Shown here in pieces: positions 51,301 through 58,772 of a stretch of 64,000 nucleotides of DNA. Made by a program: the position numbers and the translations under genes. The notes under the pieces are model-generated. The model did not search any database and was not told where the DNA came from. It saw nothing but the letters and a program-made list of their open reading frames with translations. Within the stretch, counting starts at the first letter, position 1; each line of letters begins with the position of its first letter. Origin of the DNA: Phaeocystidibacter sp965659725 (GTDB taxonomy: Bacteria > Bacteroidota > Bacteroidia > Flavobacteriales > Schleiferiaceae); contig CBFHXG010000004.1 in assembly GCA_965659725.1 (NCBI GenBank), forward strand, positions 1 to 64,000. The letters are read 5' to 3'.

Positions 51301-52703
51301 AGGGTACGATGTTGCCAGGTTATCTTCCTGATCCAGTATTCTTTGGTATGAGTGATGTGAACGGATGGTCGCCGGGAGTTCCATTTGTATTCGGTGTGCA
51401 AGCGCCAATCGCTGAGTCGCTGGCCGACCTCGAACTTCAGAACTCTCCTGGTCAAACCAAGGATACCTATCTCACCCAAAAACGTGGTCAGCCTAACCGA
51501 TATACGGAAACGGAGAACACCAACTTGCAGGTCCGCGGTACGATAGAGCCGATCCCAGATCTGCGCATCGATCTTAACTTTTCACGACAGACCGGTTACA
51601 ATTACAGTTCTGTATTCCGATTCGTTGGAGATAACCCAGATGACCAGATCCTGAGGGATGCCTACGGAACAGGTTTCCAATTCTTGAACCCAATGGCAGT
51701 GAACACGTATAATATATCTTGGCTAGCCTGGAACAGTTCGTGGGAGTCTGCCGGAAATAGAGAATCGGCTGTCTACGATCAGTTCCTTTCCAATCGATTT
51801 GAAATATCTAGGCGCCTTGCAGAAGACTACGCCGCTAGTGGGGTGGATCCAGGTTATACGTTGGAAGATAGAGCAGATAGTGGGTATGTTGGCTACTCCG
51901 TTTACTCTCAGCAGGCTATGATCCCAGCCTTTATCTCCGCTTATGGTGGAGATCCTGCAGATCAAATAGGCACATCTTTTGATCAGTTGCCATCCATTCC
52001 AATGCCGAACTGGAGGGTCAACTATGCTGGCTTGATGCGCATACCTTGGATCAAGGAGAACTTTACGAGCTTGACGATGAGTTCATCTTACGCATCGACC
52101 TTAGCGGTATCAAATTTCCAAACGAACTTGTTGAGGCAACAGGCGGTGCTTGAGGATCCGGCGGTGAACCCAACAGATCCGAATGGCGATTTCATGCCGG
52201 AGTATCAGGTGAGTCAGGTTTCCATGACAGAGAGCTTCCGTCCCTTGGTTGGATTCAACATGCGCATGAAGAACAACACCACTTTTAAGATCGATTACAA
52301 TAGGGATAGGAACGTTGCCTTGAGCTTGGCCAACCAACAGATCACGGATACCAAAGGCAATGAATTGACGATTGGAGCGGGTTATATCATCAAGGATATC
52401 AAGTTCAACTTTATACGCACGGGTGCGAATAGAACGGCTGTACAGAGCAACCTCGAATTGAGAGTGGACCTATCTATTAGAGATAATATCACAGTGATCC
52501 GAAGGATCGCGCAGGGCGACGATCAGGTTACGGCAGGTCAGCGTCTTACAACCATCAAGTTCACTGCTGATTACAAACTATCGAGAAGGATAACGGCGCA
52601 GTTCTATTACGATCAGAACATTGCCACGTTTAAGACTTCAAGCGCTTTCCCTACGAACCGTGTGCAGACAGGAATCGCGGTTAGGCTGAGTTTAGCGAAC
52701 TAA
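45339..52703 (+). CDS. sprA: SprA, type 9 secretion system outer-membrane translocon
   Basis: SprA forms the giant outer-membrane barrel through which type 9 cargo is exported (2454 aa). A signal peptide occupies about residues 1-25. The conserved N-terminal region (NTGFYTIQRYIGNVPYGPP) and the many amphipathic strands match the family. A low-complexity Gly/Arg/Asp stretch near residues 1920-1955 (GRRQGPVRR, then DDEEEDD) looks like an extended loop. The start is a TTG at 45339, two bases after the ruvA stop; no in-frame ATG gives a signal peptide, so TTG is the best choice. gcvH follows under its own promoter. Partner proteins (PorV, SprE, PorLM and others) are not in this window. Confidence 0.95.
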   Translation: MRLSLAKSTLLALIAVPILWSFSPSEPSGYGYYTIRSYAVADTGDPDTLRYPLPEDGAGGLYLNDPSNVREEVTFDPNTGFYTIQRYIGNVPYGPPLILTMDQYKDRVFNDIDAGYFENRVQQTTRAVNTGGGGNGSGDRESDGLIPEINIRSEAFADIFGGNTIEIRPQGTAEVRLGARYQKIENPIIPVRNQRTFAFDFDQRIQMNITGKIGERLQLSTNYDTEATFAFENKMKLEFQGQEDDIIKNLEMGNVSLPVNSTLITGAQSLFGVKGQFQFGNTTITSVFSEQRSQSQSLNIQGGATQQEFEIWGDQYEANRHYFLSQYFRDNYEQWLSTMPVISSPVQITKVEVWVTNRRSQTQDVRNIVAFMDLGENQSGAYRDGTRPLPGPAIFPGTSPSNFPNNGTNQLNPAELTSQYPGVRDIGDVNAVLNSAGFIESTEYVELTNARKLQPSQYKVDPQLGTISLNEALNQDEVLAVAFQYTAFGQTYQVGEFSTDGVNPPSTLIVKMLKSTILDVKTPVWDLMMKNVYSLGAFQVSREDFRLQVLYMNDETGTPIPFLPNSNLEDTLLLNVMRLDQLNYNNDPVPDGLFDFVEGRTINPQNGRIYFPVLEPFGSNLEDNLSPQEAREQYVFNELYDSTRFRAQEQTQKNKFLLKGQYKSSSGSVIQLNAFNIPQGSVTVSAGGAQLVENQDYTVDYNLGQVRIINEAILNSGVPINVSFENNSLFNFQTKTFAGATFDHRISDNFNVGGALLHLRERPLTQKVNLGDEPIANTIWGLNTQYNTEVPFLTRMVDAIPFIDTKEKSNINFQGEFAHMIPGSPSGIKIGDDGATTYIDDFESSQTNIDIRGAQSWQLASTPANQPNLFPEGDLNQDIGYNYNRAKLAWYIIDPIFYADNSQTPPNIRADKDIISDHRQRQVDILEVFPNTSLQQGTTVRNIAMFDLAYYPNERGPYNYDVEPTSISAGLTADGELRDPESRWAGITRPLQVNNFEEQNIEFIQFWIMDPYLENEDANNPGGDLYFNLGSVSEDILKDGRQSFENGIPVDGSTASLDSTVWGYTSENQPIVDAFDNDPNARDNQDIGLDGLNTNDERTWSYQGAPTYLQRLQNEFGTNSQAYTRANADPSGDDFVYYRGENLDDAGADVLERYKEFNGTEGNSTTNQVGGFPAFATNLPDKEDVNRDLTLSKTETYFQYKVSLRPEDIETSDVGTNYITDVYETTIETPNGENRPVRWIQFKIPIFEPDQRIGQINDFRSIRFMRMFMKGFNQKTVVRFARLDLVRGEWRRYRFDLNVLNESVPNDGDQTTVFNVNAVNLEENGSRVPIPYVLPPGIDRQVLFGNQSTVQANEQSLSLYVCGLEDGDARAVFRNINLDMRMYGNLKMFAHAEAGAQGEILRDGDIRLFVRLGSDYNNNFYEYEIPLQVTDFNSTDPGAIWPEANNVDLNLDLLKEVKLERDRMMQGNPNFDRQTIYSVDRGGGQISVLGSPNLGNVRTVLIGIRNPKRTLNSNDDGLDKCAEVWVNELRMTEFDNRGGWAANARMTAKLADFANVSMTGTYSSVGYGSLDQGPQDRNQFEALSYNFQTNVELGKFFNDDYGIRIPVFFNLSEEWKNPMFNPLDPDIEFPNALENLETQSQRDSLRFASQDYTLRRDVNFTNVRKERTGAGSSKPQFYDIENFALSYSFSEVYRRNINTELDRRVDHRGVFNYTYQTSPNPYKPFEDAIDADYLALIRDFNFQWYPQRFSFRADVLRSYQQLQMRNVDNPDPKFALPENWNKNFTMDRNYNVGWDLTERLKFDYNAIQRVRFDEIAGPIYNPKAQEVLRENLQDLGRPTSFHQQVNLTWQLPIDKIPYLEFVNASIRYSGDYDWTAISLRAQQDTALNFGNTIQNSANWQGNVNLNMSTLYNKFGFIRRLSQAPGGNRGRRQGPVRRQLPGSGGNNNGSDDEEEDDPNKEGFGIKLARFGVGLLTSVKNVTGNYTLTQGTMLPGYLPDPVFFGMSDVNGWSPGVPFVFGVQAPIAESLADLELQNSPGQTKDTYLTQKRGQPNRYTETENTNLQVRGTIEPIPDLRIDLNFSRQTGYNYSSVFRFVGDNPDDQILRDAYGTGFQFLNPMAVNTYNISWLAWNSSWESAGNRESAVYDQFLSNRFEISRRLAEDYAASGVDPGYTLEDRADSGYVGYSVYSQQAMIPAFISAYGGDPADQIGTSFDQLPSIPMPNWRVNYAGLMRIPWIKENFTSLTMSSSYASTLAVSNFQTNLLRQQAVLEDPAVNPTDPNGDFMPEYQVSQVSMTESFRPLVGFNMRMKNNTTFKIDYNRDRNVALSLANQQITDTKGNELTIGAGYIIKDIKFNFIRTGANRTAVQSNLELRVDLSIRDNITVIRRIAQGDDQVTAGQRLTTIKFTADYKLSRRITAQFYYDQNIATFKTSSAFPTNRVQTGIAVRLSLAN

Positions 52704-52706
52704 TTA

Positions 52707-52739
52707 CTTGCAAACGATGGGGGGAATCCTATACATTTG
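52707..52739 (+). promoter_or_regulatory. Candidate promoter for gcvH
   Basis: TTG at 52708-52710 and the perfect -7 element TACATTTG at 52732-52739 are separated by 21 bases, close to the Bacteroidota consensus. The ATG lies 17 bases downstream. Confidence 0.55.
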
Positions 52740-52756
52740 TCAAAAATATATAGCCC

Positions 52757-53137
52757 ATGAATATTCCTGCTGATCTCAAGTATTCCAAAGACCACGAGTG
52801 GGTCAAAGTTGAAGGTGATACGGCAACTGTTGGTATCACTGATTTCGCTCAAAGCGAGTTAGGTGACATTGTGTTTGTAGATATCGACCAAGAAGGCGAA
52901 ACGCTTGATTCTGAAGAAGTATTTGGTTCAGTGGAAGCTGTCAAGACCGTTTCTGATCTTTTCATGCCGATCTCAGGAGAGGTTATTGAGGTGAATGAAT
53001 TGCTAGCAGATGAGCCTGAGAAGGTGAATGAAGATGTTTATGGCGACGGCTGGATGATCAAAATCAAGATGTCAGACCCTGCAGAGGTTGACGGCTTGAT
53101 GTCAGCTGATGACTACAAGGATCACATTGGAGGCTAA
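52757..53137 (+). CDS. gcvH: Glycine cleavage system H protein
   Basis: This is the lipoyl carrier of the glycine cleavage system (126 aa, normal length), shuttling the aminomethyl group among P, T and L proteins. The lipoylated lysine is Lys63 in FGSVEAVKTVSDLFMP. The N-terminal KYSKDHEWVKVEGD and C-terminal GDGWMIKI segments are typical. A terminator stem begins 20 bases after its stop, inside the overlapping vanZ-like gene, so most gcvH transcripts probably end there. Confidence 0.97.
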   Translation: MNIPADLKYSKDHEWVKVEGDTATVGITDFAQSELGDIVFVDIDQEGETLDSEEVFGSVEAVKTVSDLFMPISGEVIEVNELLADEPEKVNEDVYGDGWMIKIKMSDPAEVDGLMSADDYKDHIGG

Positions 53138-53507
53138 GAAGAATCCAATTCTATCATACACCCCAGTTAGTAGCTGGGGTGTTTTCATTTTTGTGATGAG
53201 CTTGTTGCCTTCAAGCAATCTCCCCGATCAGCTCATTGCCATGGAGGATTTCCTCATACACGGAACCATCTATGTTGTCCTATCCATCTTGTTCTTATGG
53301 GGCAGGAGACGGCACGCTGGTAGACTGCATTTGATCGACTATGTGGTGATCCCAACCATTGGTTTTGTATTTGGCCTCTTGGTAGAACTAGCGCAAACTA
53401 CGCTTACAGATTATCGTCATTTTGAACTCTCCGATATCCTTGCCAATGGAATAGGTGCAGTTGTTGGTTCTTTCGTCTCGCGATTGCTCTTCCATTCTAA
53501 AAGTTAA
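53109..53507 (+). CDS. VanZ-like small membrane protein
   Basis: This is a four-helix membrane protein of the VanZ-like superfamily (132 aa), function unknown. The first helix ends in the hallmark SLLPSSNLPDQ; later helices contain LIHGTIYVVLSILFLW and PTIGFVFGLLVELAQ. The ATG at 53109 lies within gcvH (29-base overlap); a TTG at 53127 (encoding EAKKNPIL next) is an alternative that fits the family better. The codons for the start of helix 1 coincide with a strong terminator stem, so expression would need read-through from gcvH or an unseen promoter. VanZ-like proteins need not relate to antibiotic resistance. Confidence 0.8.
   Translation: MTTRITLEAKKNPILSYTPVSSWGVFIFVMSLLPSSNLPDQLIAMEDFLIHGTIYVVLSILFLWGRRRHAGRLHLIDYVVIPTIGFVFGLLVELAQTTLTDYRHFELSDILANGIGAVVGSFVSRLLFHSKS
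53158..53192 (+). terminator. Intrinsic terminator inside the vanZ-like gene
   Basis: Perfect nine-base arms ACACCCCAG (53158-53166) and CTGGGGTGT (53174-53182) surround a seven-base loop and lead into a T-rich tail. It lies just after gcvH but within the coding sequence of the vanZ-like protein. Confidence 0.88.
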
Positions 53508-53567
53508 GACCTATCACATCGTGGTCTGATTCTTGTATTATTTCGAGTGTAACTAAAATCCCTCGAC

Positions 53568-54284
53568 ATGAGAAAAGAATCAAACAAGAGTCTAGAGCGC
53601 TACCGCTTCGTATTCTTCATGGTCGGGTTGGTGCTCGCTTCATTCGTAGCTCTCACTACCCTTCAGTGGAAATTTGTAAATAATTCAGCGGAGGATCGCA
53701 TCATTACGGCTCCTCGCATTTCAGATGCGGGCGTTGTCCCTCCACGAACGACATTCGTTTTACCTGAACCGCCTCGCAATCAACCAGGTGTTTCCAAGGA
53801 CATTCTTGAACCCAACTTTACGGAGCCGAAGATCGTTGTAGATAATACATGGAACCTTGATGATCAGGATCCAAATGAAGGCTACGACGAGATTCCGAAA
53901 TTAGGTTCAGATGAAGAATTGAACGACATCCCGGTTTCGCCCTTCGACATGCAGCGATTGCCGATCTTCAACGGGTGCGAACAGTACAGTGGTGATGACC
54001 GAGAACTTTGCATGAATCAGAAACTGCGCGAACGGATCCAAGGAGAACTCGTGTTCACGGAAGTTGATAAATACGCTGCGAATGGAACGAAAGTATACGT
54101 TGAATTCGTAGTGGGAGTAGAAGGTGAAGTTAGAGATGTAGTTATACATCGTTCACCAACAGCCAATATTGAAATGCAGTTGAAAGAGATCATGTCTCGA
54201 CTACCGCAATTCATGCCGGGCTTGAAAGACGGAAAAGAACAGGCGGTGAAACTTACACTTCCTGTGCGTTTGAATACACTTTGA
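53568..54284 (+). CDS. TonB-family energy transducer (1)
   Basis: This is an inner-membrane-anchored, periplasm-spanning TonB-type protein (238 aa) that would transmit proton-motive force to outer-membrane receptors. A single N-terminal helix (about 14-36) is followed by a Pro-rich linker (FVLPEPPRNQPG), an acidic segment and a C-terminal TonB domain (about 130-238) with the Bacteroidota pair of cysteines in IFNGCEQYSGDDRELCM. No ExbB or ExbD gene is adjacent. A paralogue follows 50 bases downstream. Confidence 0.88.
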   Translation: MRKESNKSLERYRFVFFMVGLVLASFVALTTLQWKFVNNSAEDRIITAPRISDAGVVPPRTTFVLPEPPRNQPGVSKDILEPNFTEPKIVVDNTWNLDDQDPNEGYDEIPKLGSDEELNDIPVSPFDMQRLPIFNGCEQYSGDDRELCMNQKLRERIQGELVFTEVDKYAANGTKVYVEFVVGVEGEVRDVVIHRSPTANIEMQLKEIMSRLPQFMPGLKDGKEQAVKLTLPVRLNTL

Positions 54285-54334
54285 TGATGTATTATTTCGA
54301 TAAACTACTATCTTAGCACCAGAAATTTTTTCGC

Positions 54335-55045
54335 ATGAAATCGAGAAAAAACCAAAAAGCAGATCTAGAGCCTAAAAGAGCACTGTTCCGAGACGCAGGT
54401 CTCGTTGTTGCCTTGATTGTTGTGCTCGTAGTGATCTCGTGGAAAGATTACCCAGAAGGGCCGAAAGCTTTACAGGCTCAAGCTGGTGAGTTCGAGGAAG
54501 AGAATATTCCTATTACTCAACCCGAAATCAAACCACCACCTCCACCACCAGAGGCACCGCCTGAAGTATTGGAGGTTGTAGAGAACGAGATCGAAATCGA
54601 AGAAATCGAGCTTGAGAGTACCGAGGTTGATGAAGATACCGAGATCGCCTTGATCGAAGAGGTGGAAGAGGTTTCTGATGAGGTGTTCGACTTCGTCGCA
54701 GTAGAGGCGCGTCCAGTATTCCCTGGATGTGAGGATGAGCCGACGGAAGACGCTCGTTTCAACTGCTTCCAAACCCAGGTGAGATCACGAATTCGTGAAA
54801 ACTTCGAATTCCCTGCCATCGCTCGACAAATGGGTGTTGGTGGTAAAGCATATGTAAACTTCATTATTGAACGTGACGGTTCCATTTCAAACGTGCAGAT
54901 CGTTCGTTCTAGTGGTGACGCAAATATCGACGCTGAGGCTGTGCGTGTAGTGAAGAATTACTTGCCGAAAATGACTCCTGCGAAAGTAGGTGGGCGTGCG
55001 GTAAGAATGAACTACACGGTTCCTATCAACGCGACGATCCAATAA
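54335..55045 (+). CDS. TonB-family energy transducer (2)
   Basis: This is a second TonB-type protein (236 aa) with an N-terminal helix (about 22-40), a run of prolines (PPPPPPEAPPE) and then a long acidic Glu/Ile-rich linker (about 78-125), unlike the Lys/Pro linkers of proteobacterial TonB. The C-terminal domain (about 130-236) again has the cysteine pair, FPGCEDEPTEDARFNCF, and the typical YVNFIIERDGSISNVQIV strand. It is paralogous to TonB 1 and ends at a strong terminator. Target receptors are unknown. Confidence 0.9.
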   Translation: MKSRKNQKADLEPKRALFRDAGLVVALIVVLVVISWKDYPEGPKALQAQAGEFEEENIPITQPEIKPPPPPPEAPPEVLEVVENEIEIEEIELESTEVDEDTEIALIEEVEEVSDEVFDFVAVEARPVFPGCEDEPTEDARFNCFQTQVRSRIRENFEFPAIARQMGVGGKAYVNFIIERDGSISNVQIVRSSGDANIDAEAVRVVKNYLPKMTPAKVGGRAVRMNYTVPINATIQ

Positions 55046-55065
55046 TAAAAAGGATAGTACCTTTG

Positions 55066-55096
55066 AACCCCTGACAGAAATGCCAGGGGTTTTTTT
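55066..55096 (+). terminator. Intrinsic terminator after the TonB pair
   Basis: AACCCCTG (55066-55073) pairs with CAGGGGTT (55084-55091); two more pairs beyond one mismatch close a GAAA loop. A T-run follows. Confidence 0.88.
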
Positions 55097-55124
55097 ATTA
55101 CCAATACCTAGAAGCTAGTTATCG

Positions 55125-55919
55125 ATGGACAAGTATTTGTCAGCCATCCGTGCCTCACTCGAAGGAGGTGCAGCCATCCTTAATGTTTATCACAAAGAAC
55201 AGACGATCCAAGTCCTCGAGAAAGAGGATCGCACACCCCTTACAGAAGCAGATACCGCTGCTCACGAGCAGATCATGAAGTATTTGAATGAAACAGAGAT
55301 CCCGGTTTTAAGTGAGGAAGGTAGTTCCATCGAGTATGCAGACCGCAAGGACTGGGGAACACTTTGGGTAGTTGACCCACTGGATGGAACCAAAGAATTC
55401 ATCAAACGCAATGGCGAATTCACTGTAAACGTAGCGCTCGTGGAAGATGGTGTTCCCGTTTTTGGAGTGATCTACGTGCCCGTGCAGCATACCTTGTACT
55501 TCGGAGGTAAGGAAATGGGAGCCTTTAAGATCGAGCGCATCGATCACGAAACTCAATTCGATACCCTGGAGCAACTCAAAGGTGCTTGCACGAATTTGCC
55601 AGAAAGCGAGCCAAGTATATTCACCGTGGTTGGGAGTCGATCGCACATGAACGACGATACCAAAGAATACATCCGATCTCTAGAGGAAAAACACGGTGAA
55701 GTGGATATCATCTCAAAGGGTAGCTCGCTCAAGATATGTATGGTGGTAGAAGGCAAAGCCAACGAGTATCCACGTTTTGCACCCACCATGGAATGGGATA
55801 CAGCAGCAGGACATGCACTCGTGCTTGCTGTAGGAAAAGAGATGATCATCCCTTCCACAGAGGAACCATTGGTCTACAATAAGGAGAACTTGCTCAACCC
55901 ATATTTCTTGGTTCGATAG
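55125..55919 (+). CDS. cysQ: 3'(2'),5'-bisphosphate nucleotidase CysQ
   Basis: This is a cytoplasmic magnesium-dependent phosphatase of the inositol-monophosphatase superfamily (264 aa) that recycles adenosine 3',5'-bisphosphate from sulfate assimilation. Metal-binding residues are visible in VLSEEGS (Glu64/65) and the motif DPLDGT (residues 84-89), with the second acidic motif MEWDTAAGHAL near residue 225. Length and start are normal. It lies after the TonB terminator and before the oxidase operon promoter, so it is probably monocistronic. Confidence 0.94.
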   Translation: MDKYLSAIRASLEGGAAILNVYHKEQTIQVLEKEDRTPLTEADTAAHEQIMKYLNETEIPVLSEEGSSIEYADRKDWGTLWVVDPLDGTKEFIKRNGEFTVNVALVEDGVPVFGVIYVPVQHTLYFGGKEMGAFKIERIDHETQFDTLEQLKGACTNLPESEPSIFTVVGSRSHMNDDTKEYIRSLEEKHGEVDIISKGSSLKICMVVEGKANEYPRFAPTMEWDTAAGHALVLAVGKEMIIPSTEEPLVYNKENLLNPYFLVR

Positions 55920-55932
55920 ACTAGCGAAAGGT

Positions 55933-55964
55933 TTTGCCCGTAGAGGCAATCTGCAGTATCTTTG
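55933..55964 (+). promoter_or_regulatory. Well-formed promoter of the second oxidase operon
   Basis: TTTG at 55933-55936 and the perfect -7 element TATCTTTG at 55957-55964 are separated by 20 bases, the best Bacteroidota promoter match in the window. The ATG at 55973 lies only nine bases further, implying a leaderless or nearly leaderless mRNA. Confidence 0.7.
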
Positions 55965-55972
55965 CACCTTCA

Positions 55973-56881
55973 ATGAGAGAGACAACTACATCTACTATTT
56001 CGGTATCTCAGAGAACGTTGACCGATCGAATATCCGATTACGTTCAACTACTCAAGTTTAGACTGACGCTTAGTGTGGTGTTTTCCGCATCAGCTGGATA
56101 TGCGCTTGCGGCAGAGCAGTTCAAAGCTTCCGTATTCTTTGCGCTCGTCATTGGAGGTTTCTTGATCGTTGGTGCATCCAACTCGTTCAACCAAGTTTGG
56201 GAACGAAATAGGGATGCGTTGATGAACAGGACCAAGAACAGGCCATTGGCGTCCGGACGTATGTCCGTTTCAGAAGGTCTTATCGTTAGCATCATTGCCT
56301 TTGTTGCGGGAGTTGGACTCTTGTGGACCATCAATCCTTTAAGCACCATCTTCGGGGTGGCATCAGTAGGGCTTTATACCCTGGTCTATACGCCAATGAA
56401 AGCGAGAACCCCCTGGGCTGTTTTCGTGGGTGCTTTTCCAGGTGCGATTCCATTCATGCTGGGGTGGGTTGCGGCTACGAATGATTTTGACATTGAACCA
56501 GGCATGTTATTCGCCATTCAGTTCCTATGGCAATTCCCACACTTCTGGGCGATCGGTTGGGTAGCCTACGACGATTACGCTAAGGCAGGATACTATCTTT
56601 TACCTACTAGGAAGAGAGACAATACATCGGCTAATTTGACCATCGTATACTCTTTGTGGACGGTTGTTTTGAGCTTGCTACCGATCTTTGGATTCACCGG
56701 TGACCTCGAACTTACATGGCCATTTGCGATCATCGTTGGATTACTCGGAACATGGTTGGTGTATAAAGCGTTACTACTCAAGAAGCTTCAAACCAAGGAA
56801 GCAGCTAGAAGCTTGATGCTCACCAGTGTTGCCTATTTACCCTTGGTTCAGATCGCATACGTAGTTGATAGATACATTTAA
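55973..56881 (+). CDS. ctaB: Protoheme IX farnesyltransferase (heme O synthase)
   Basis: This is an integral membrane prenyltransferase (302 aa, about nine helices) that makes heme O, the precursor of heme A for the oxidase. The substrate motif reads NQVWERNRDALMNRTKNRPL: an NxxxExxxD pattern in place of NxxxDxxxD, which I know from other Bacteroidota. I start at ATG 55973; the frame extends upstream to 55934, but that region carries the promoter. The stop overlaps the next gene by one base (TAATG). Confidence 0.95.
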   Translation: MRETTTSTISVSQRTLTDRISDYVQLLKFRLTLSVVFSASAGYALAAEQFKASVFFALVIGGFLIVGASNSFNQVWERNRDALMNRTKNRPLASGRMSVSEGLIVSIIAFVAGVGLLWTINPLSTIFGVASVGLYTLVYTPMKARTPWAVFVGAFPGAIPFMLGWVAATNDFDIEPGMLFAIQFLWQFPHFWAIGWVAYDDYAKAGYYLLPTRKRDNTSANLTIVYSLWTVVLSLLPIFGFTGDLELTWPFAIIVGLLGTWLVYKALLLKKLQTKEAARSLMLTSVAYLPLVQIAYVVDRYI

Positions 56882-57459
56882 TGATGGCTGATACAACGCT
56901 AAAACAACAGAGGAAAAGAGCTGCAAAACCGATGCTTTGGATCGGAATTGCTTCGATGGTAATGGCCTTTGTGGGTCTTACATCTGGCTATATCGTTTCA
57001 CGTTCCTATTTGATGGAAGAGAACGGATGGTTACTCTTCGAGATGCCTACTCAGTTCATTTACTCCACTGTGGTTATCTTGATCAGTAGTGGTGCCATGG
57101 TGATGGCCGTGCGTTCAGCACGAAATGGTGAAAAAGGTAAACTGACCCTGTCATTGGCAGCGGCCCTTGTCTTGGGTATCGTCTTCGCCGTTCTCCAATA
57201 CTCAGGGTGGGGTGTGTTGATGAGCGAAGGAATTTACTTTGTAGGTAATCAAGCGGGATCATGGTTTTACGTGCTTACCGCATTTCACTTGCTTCACCTC
57301 TTTGGTGGATGGGTAGCCTTATTGGTTACATTTATAAAAGCGCAATTAGGTAAATACACGGAAGAAGATCACCAAGGAGTGGAGATGGCAGCAATTTTCT
57401 GGCATTTCGTGGACATCTTATGGATCTGTCTATTCCTGTTTTTAGCAATAATTCGTTAA
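56881..57459 (+). CDS. Cytochrome c oxidase subunit III (first, short)
   Basis: This is a membrane subunit of the oxidase (192 aa, five helices), the short form of subunit III. The family pattern HLLHLFGGWVALL and FWHFVDILWICLFLFL is present. The start at ATG 56881 overlaps the ctaB stop; ATG 56884 is equally possible. It precedes a second, longer subunit III gene, as in other Bacteroidota oxidase operons. Co-assembly with CoxA and CoxB encoded 22 kb away is expected. Confidence 0.92.
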   Translation: MMADTTLKQQRKRAAKPMLWIGIASMVMAFVGLTSGYIVSRSYLMEENGWLLFEMPTQFIYSTVVILISSGAMVMAVRSARNGEKGKLTLSLAAALVLGIVFAVLQYSGWGVLMSEGIYFVGNQAGSWFYVLTAFHLLHLFGGWVALLVTFIKAQLGKYTEEDHQGVEMAAIFWHFVDILWICLFLFLAIIR

Positions 57460-57487
57460 ACTTGCAGCGAAATTTAATCCGATAAAC

Positions 57488-58429
57488 ATGGCGACGACTA
57501 CGTCTGTGGAAATGCCTCAAGAAGAAAAGATCTGGGGCGGTGGGAACCAGCCGATGGGCGCGAGCTACGGCAAATTGATGATGTGGTTCTTCTTGATTTC
57601 CGATGCTCTTACATTCTCGGGCTTCCTAACAGCCTATGGTCTAATGCGTTTCCAGTACGAGTCAACTTGGCCGGTAGCTGAAAACGTGTTTACTCACTTC
57701 CCAGGCTTGGAAGGAGATCAACCGCTTCTTTACGTAGCATTGATGACCTTTATCCTCATCATGTCGTCTGTTACCATGGTACTTGCTGTCCACGAAGGTC
57801 ACCACAATCGCAAGATCCGTGTAGGCCTTTGGATGCTGGCTACCATCGTTGGTGGTGCCATCTTCTTGGGATCACAAGCATGGGAGTGGTATCACTTCAT
57901 TATCGGCGATAATGGTGGTGTAGAAGTTGTGTTCACCGACGACAGAGGCGCACAAACCCTTCGTCCAGCCAACGCTGATGGAGAATTCATTTCTCTCAGC
58001 GAGCTCGTTCACGGTCCATCAGATGGTGGTCACGGTCACCACGAGCACTTCACAAAAGATCAAGTAGTAGAAGCCTTTGCCGCTGGCGATTACCAATTGC
58101 GTTTCCCTGGTAAAGAGGGAATCATGGTAGGTCACGATGAGTCCGTTACGTTGTTGTCTGACGAGCGCGCCATGGTTGTTCAAGGAGCAAACATGACCCG
58201 CAATGAGTACGGTCACAAGCAGTTCGGTAACTTCTTCTTCTTTATTACCGGATTCCACGGATTCCACGTATTCTCCGGTGTTGTATTGAATTTCATCATC
58301 TTCTACAATGTGATGCTCGGAACCTACCAGCGTCGCGGTCACTATGAGATGGTTGAGAAGGTTGGCCTCTACTGGCACTTTGTAGACCTCGTTTGGGTGT
58401 TCGTATTTACCTTCTTCTACCTCGTTTAA
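57488..58429 (+). CDS. Cytochrome c oxidase subunit III (second, with periplasmic insertion)
   Basis: This is a second subunit III protein (313 aa). The N-terminal helices (about 30-52, 75-98 and 108-130) and C-terminal helices (NFFFFITGFHGFHVFSGVVL and LYWHFVDLVWVFVFTFFYLV) are typical. Between them an insertion of about 110 residues (nucleotides about 57905-58230) contains a His-rich patch GGHGHHEHF and looks like a small soluble domain. Having two subunit III genes in tandem is usual in this phylum; whether both enter one complex is not known from sequence. Confidence 0.92.
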   Translation: MATTTSVEMPQEEKIWGGGNQPMGASYGKLMMWFFLISDALTFSGFLTAYGLMRFQYESTWPVAENVFTHFPGLEGDQPLLYVALMTFILIMSSVTMVLAVHEGHHNRKIRVGLWMLATIVGGAIFLGSQAWEWYHFIIGDNGGVEVVFTDDRGAQTLRPANADGEFISLSELVHGPSDGGHGHHEHFTKDQVVEAFAAGDYQLRFPGKEGIMVGHDESVTLLSDERAMVVQGANMTRNEYGHKQFGNFFFFITGFHGFHVFSGVVLNFIIFYNVMLGTYQRRGHYEMVEKVGLYWHFVDLVWVFVFTFFYLV

Positions 58430-58448
58430 TCCCCGATAATATCTGATC

Positions 58449-58772
58449 ATGGCAGAAAATCACGCACAAGGAGGAACCCGCAAGATCTGGATCGTATTCT
58501 TCGTCTTGCTTGTTGTTACCGCAGTAGAAGTTATTTTGGGTATCGTAAAACCTGAATTCTTGATGTCAGCTCCAGGTGGATTTACCTCTTGGTTGAACTA
58601 CATCTTCATCATCCTAACGCTCTTCAAGGCGTACTTTATCGTTGAAACATTCATGCACCTCGAAGGGGAGCGTAAGCCACTTCGACTTGCCATCTACCTT
58701 CCTGTGCTTATCCTGATCCCTTACCTAACCTTTATCTTACTCACTGAAGGCGGATATATGATGGCTGGCTAA
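58449..58772 (+). CDS. Cytochrome c oxidase subunit IV-like protein
   Basis: This is a small membrane protein (107 aa, three helices at about 10-30, 47-66 and 78-100) of the bacterial oxidase subunit IV type. The pattern KIWIVFFVLLVVTAVEVILGI and FIVETFMHLEGERKPLR fits the family. It overlaps the SCO gene by one base (TAATG) and lies 19 bases after the second subunit III gene. Confidence 0.88.
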   Translation: MAENHAQGGTRKIWIVFFVLLVVTAVEVILGIVKPEFLMSAPGGFTSWLNYIFIILTLFKAYFIVETFMHLEGERKPLRLAIYLPVLILIPYLTFILLTEGGYMMAG

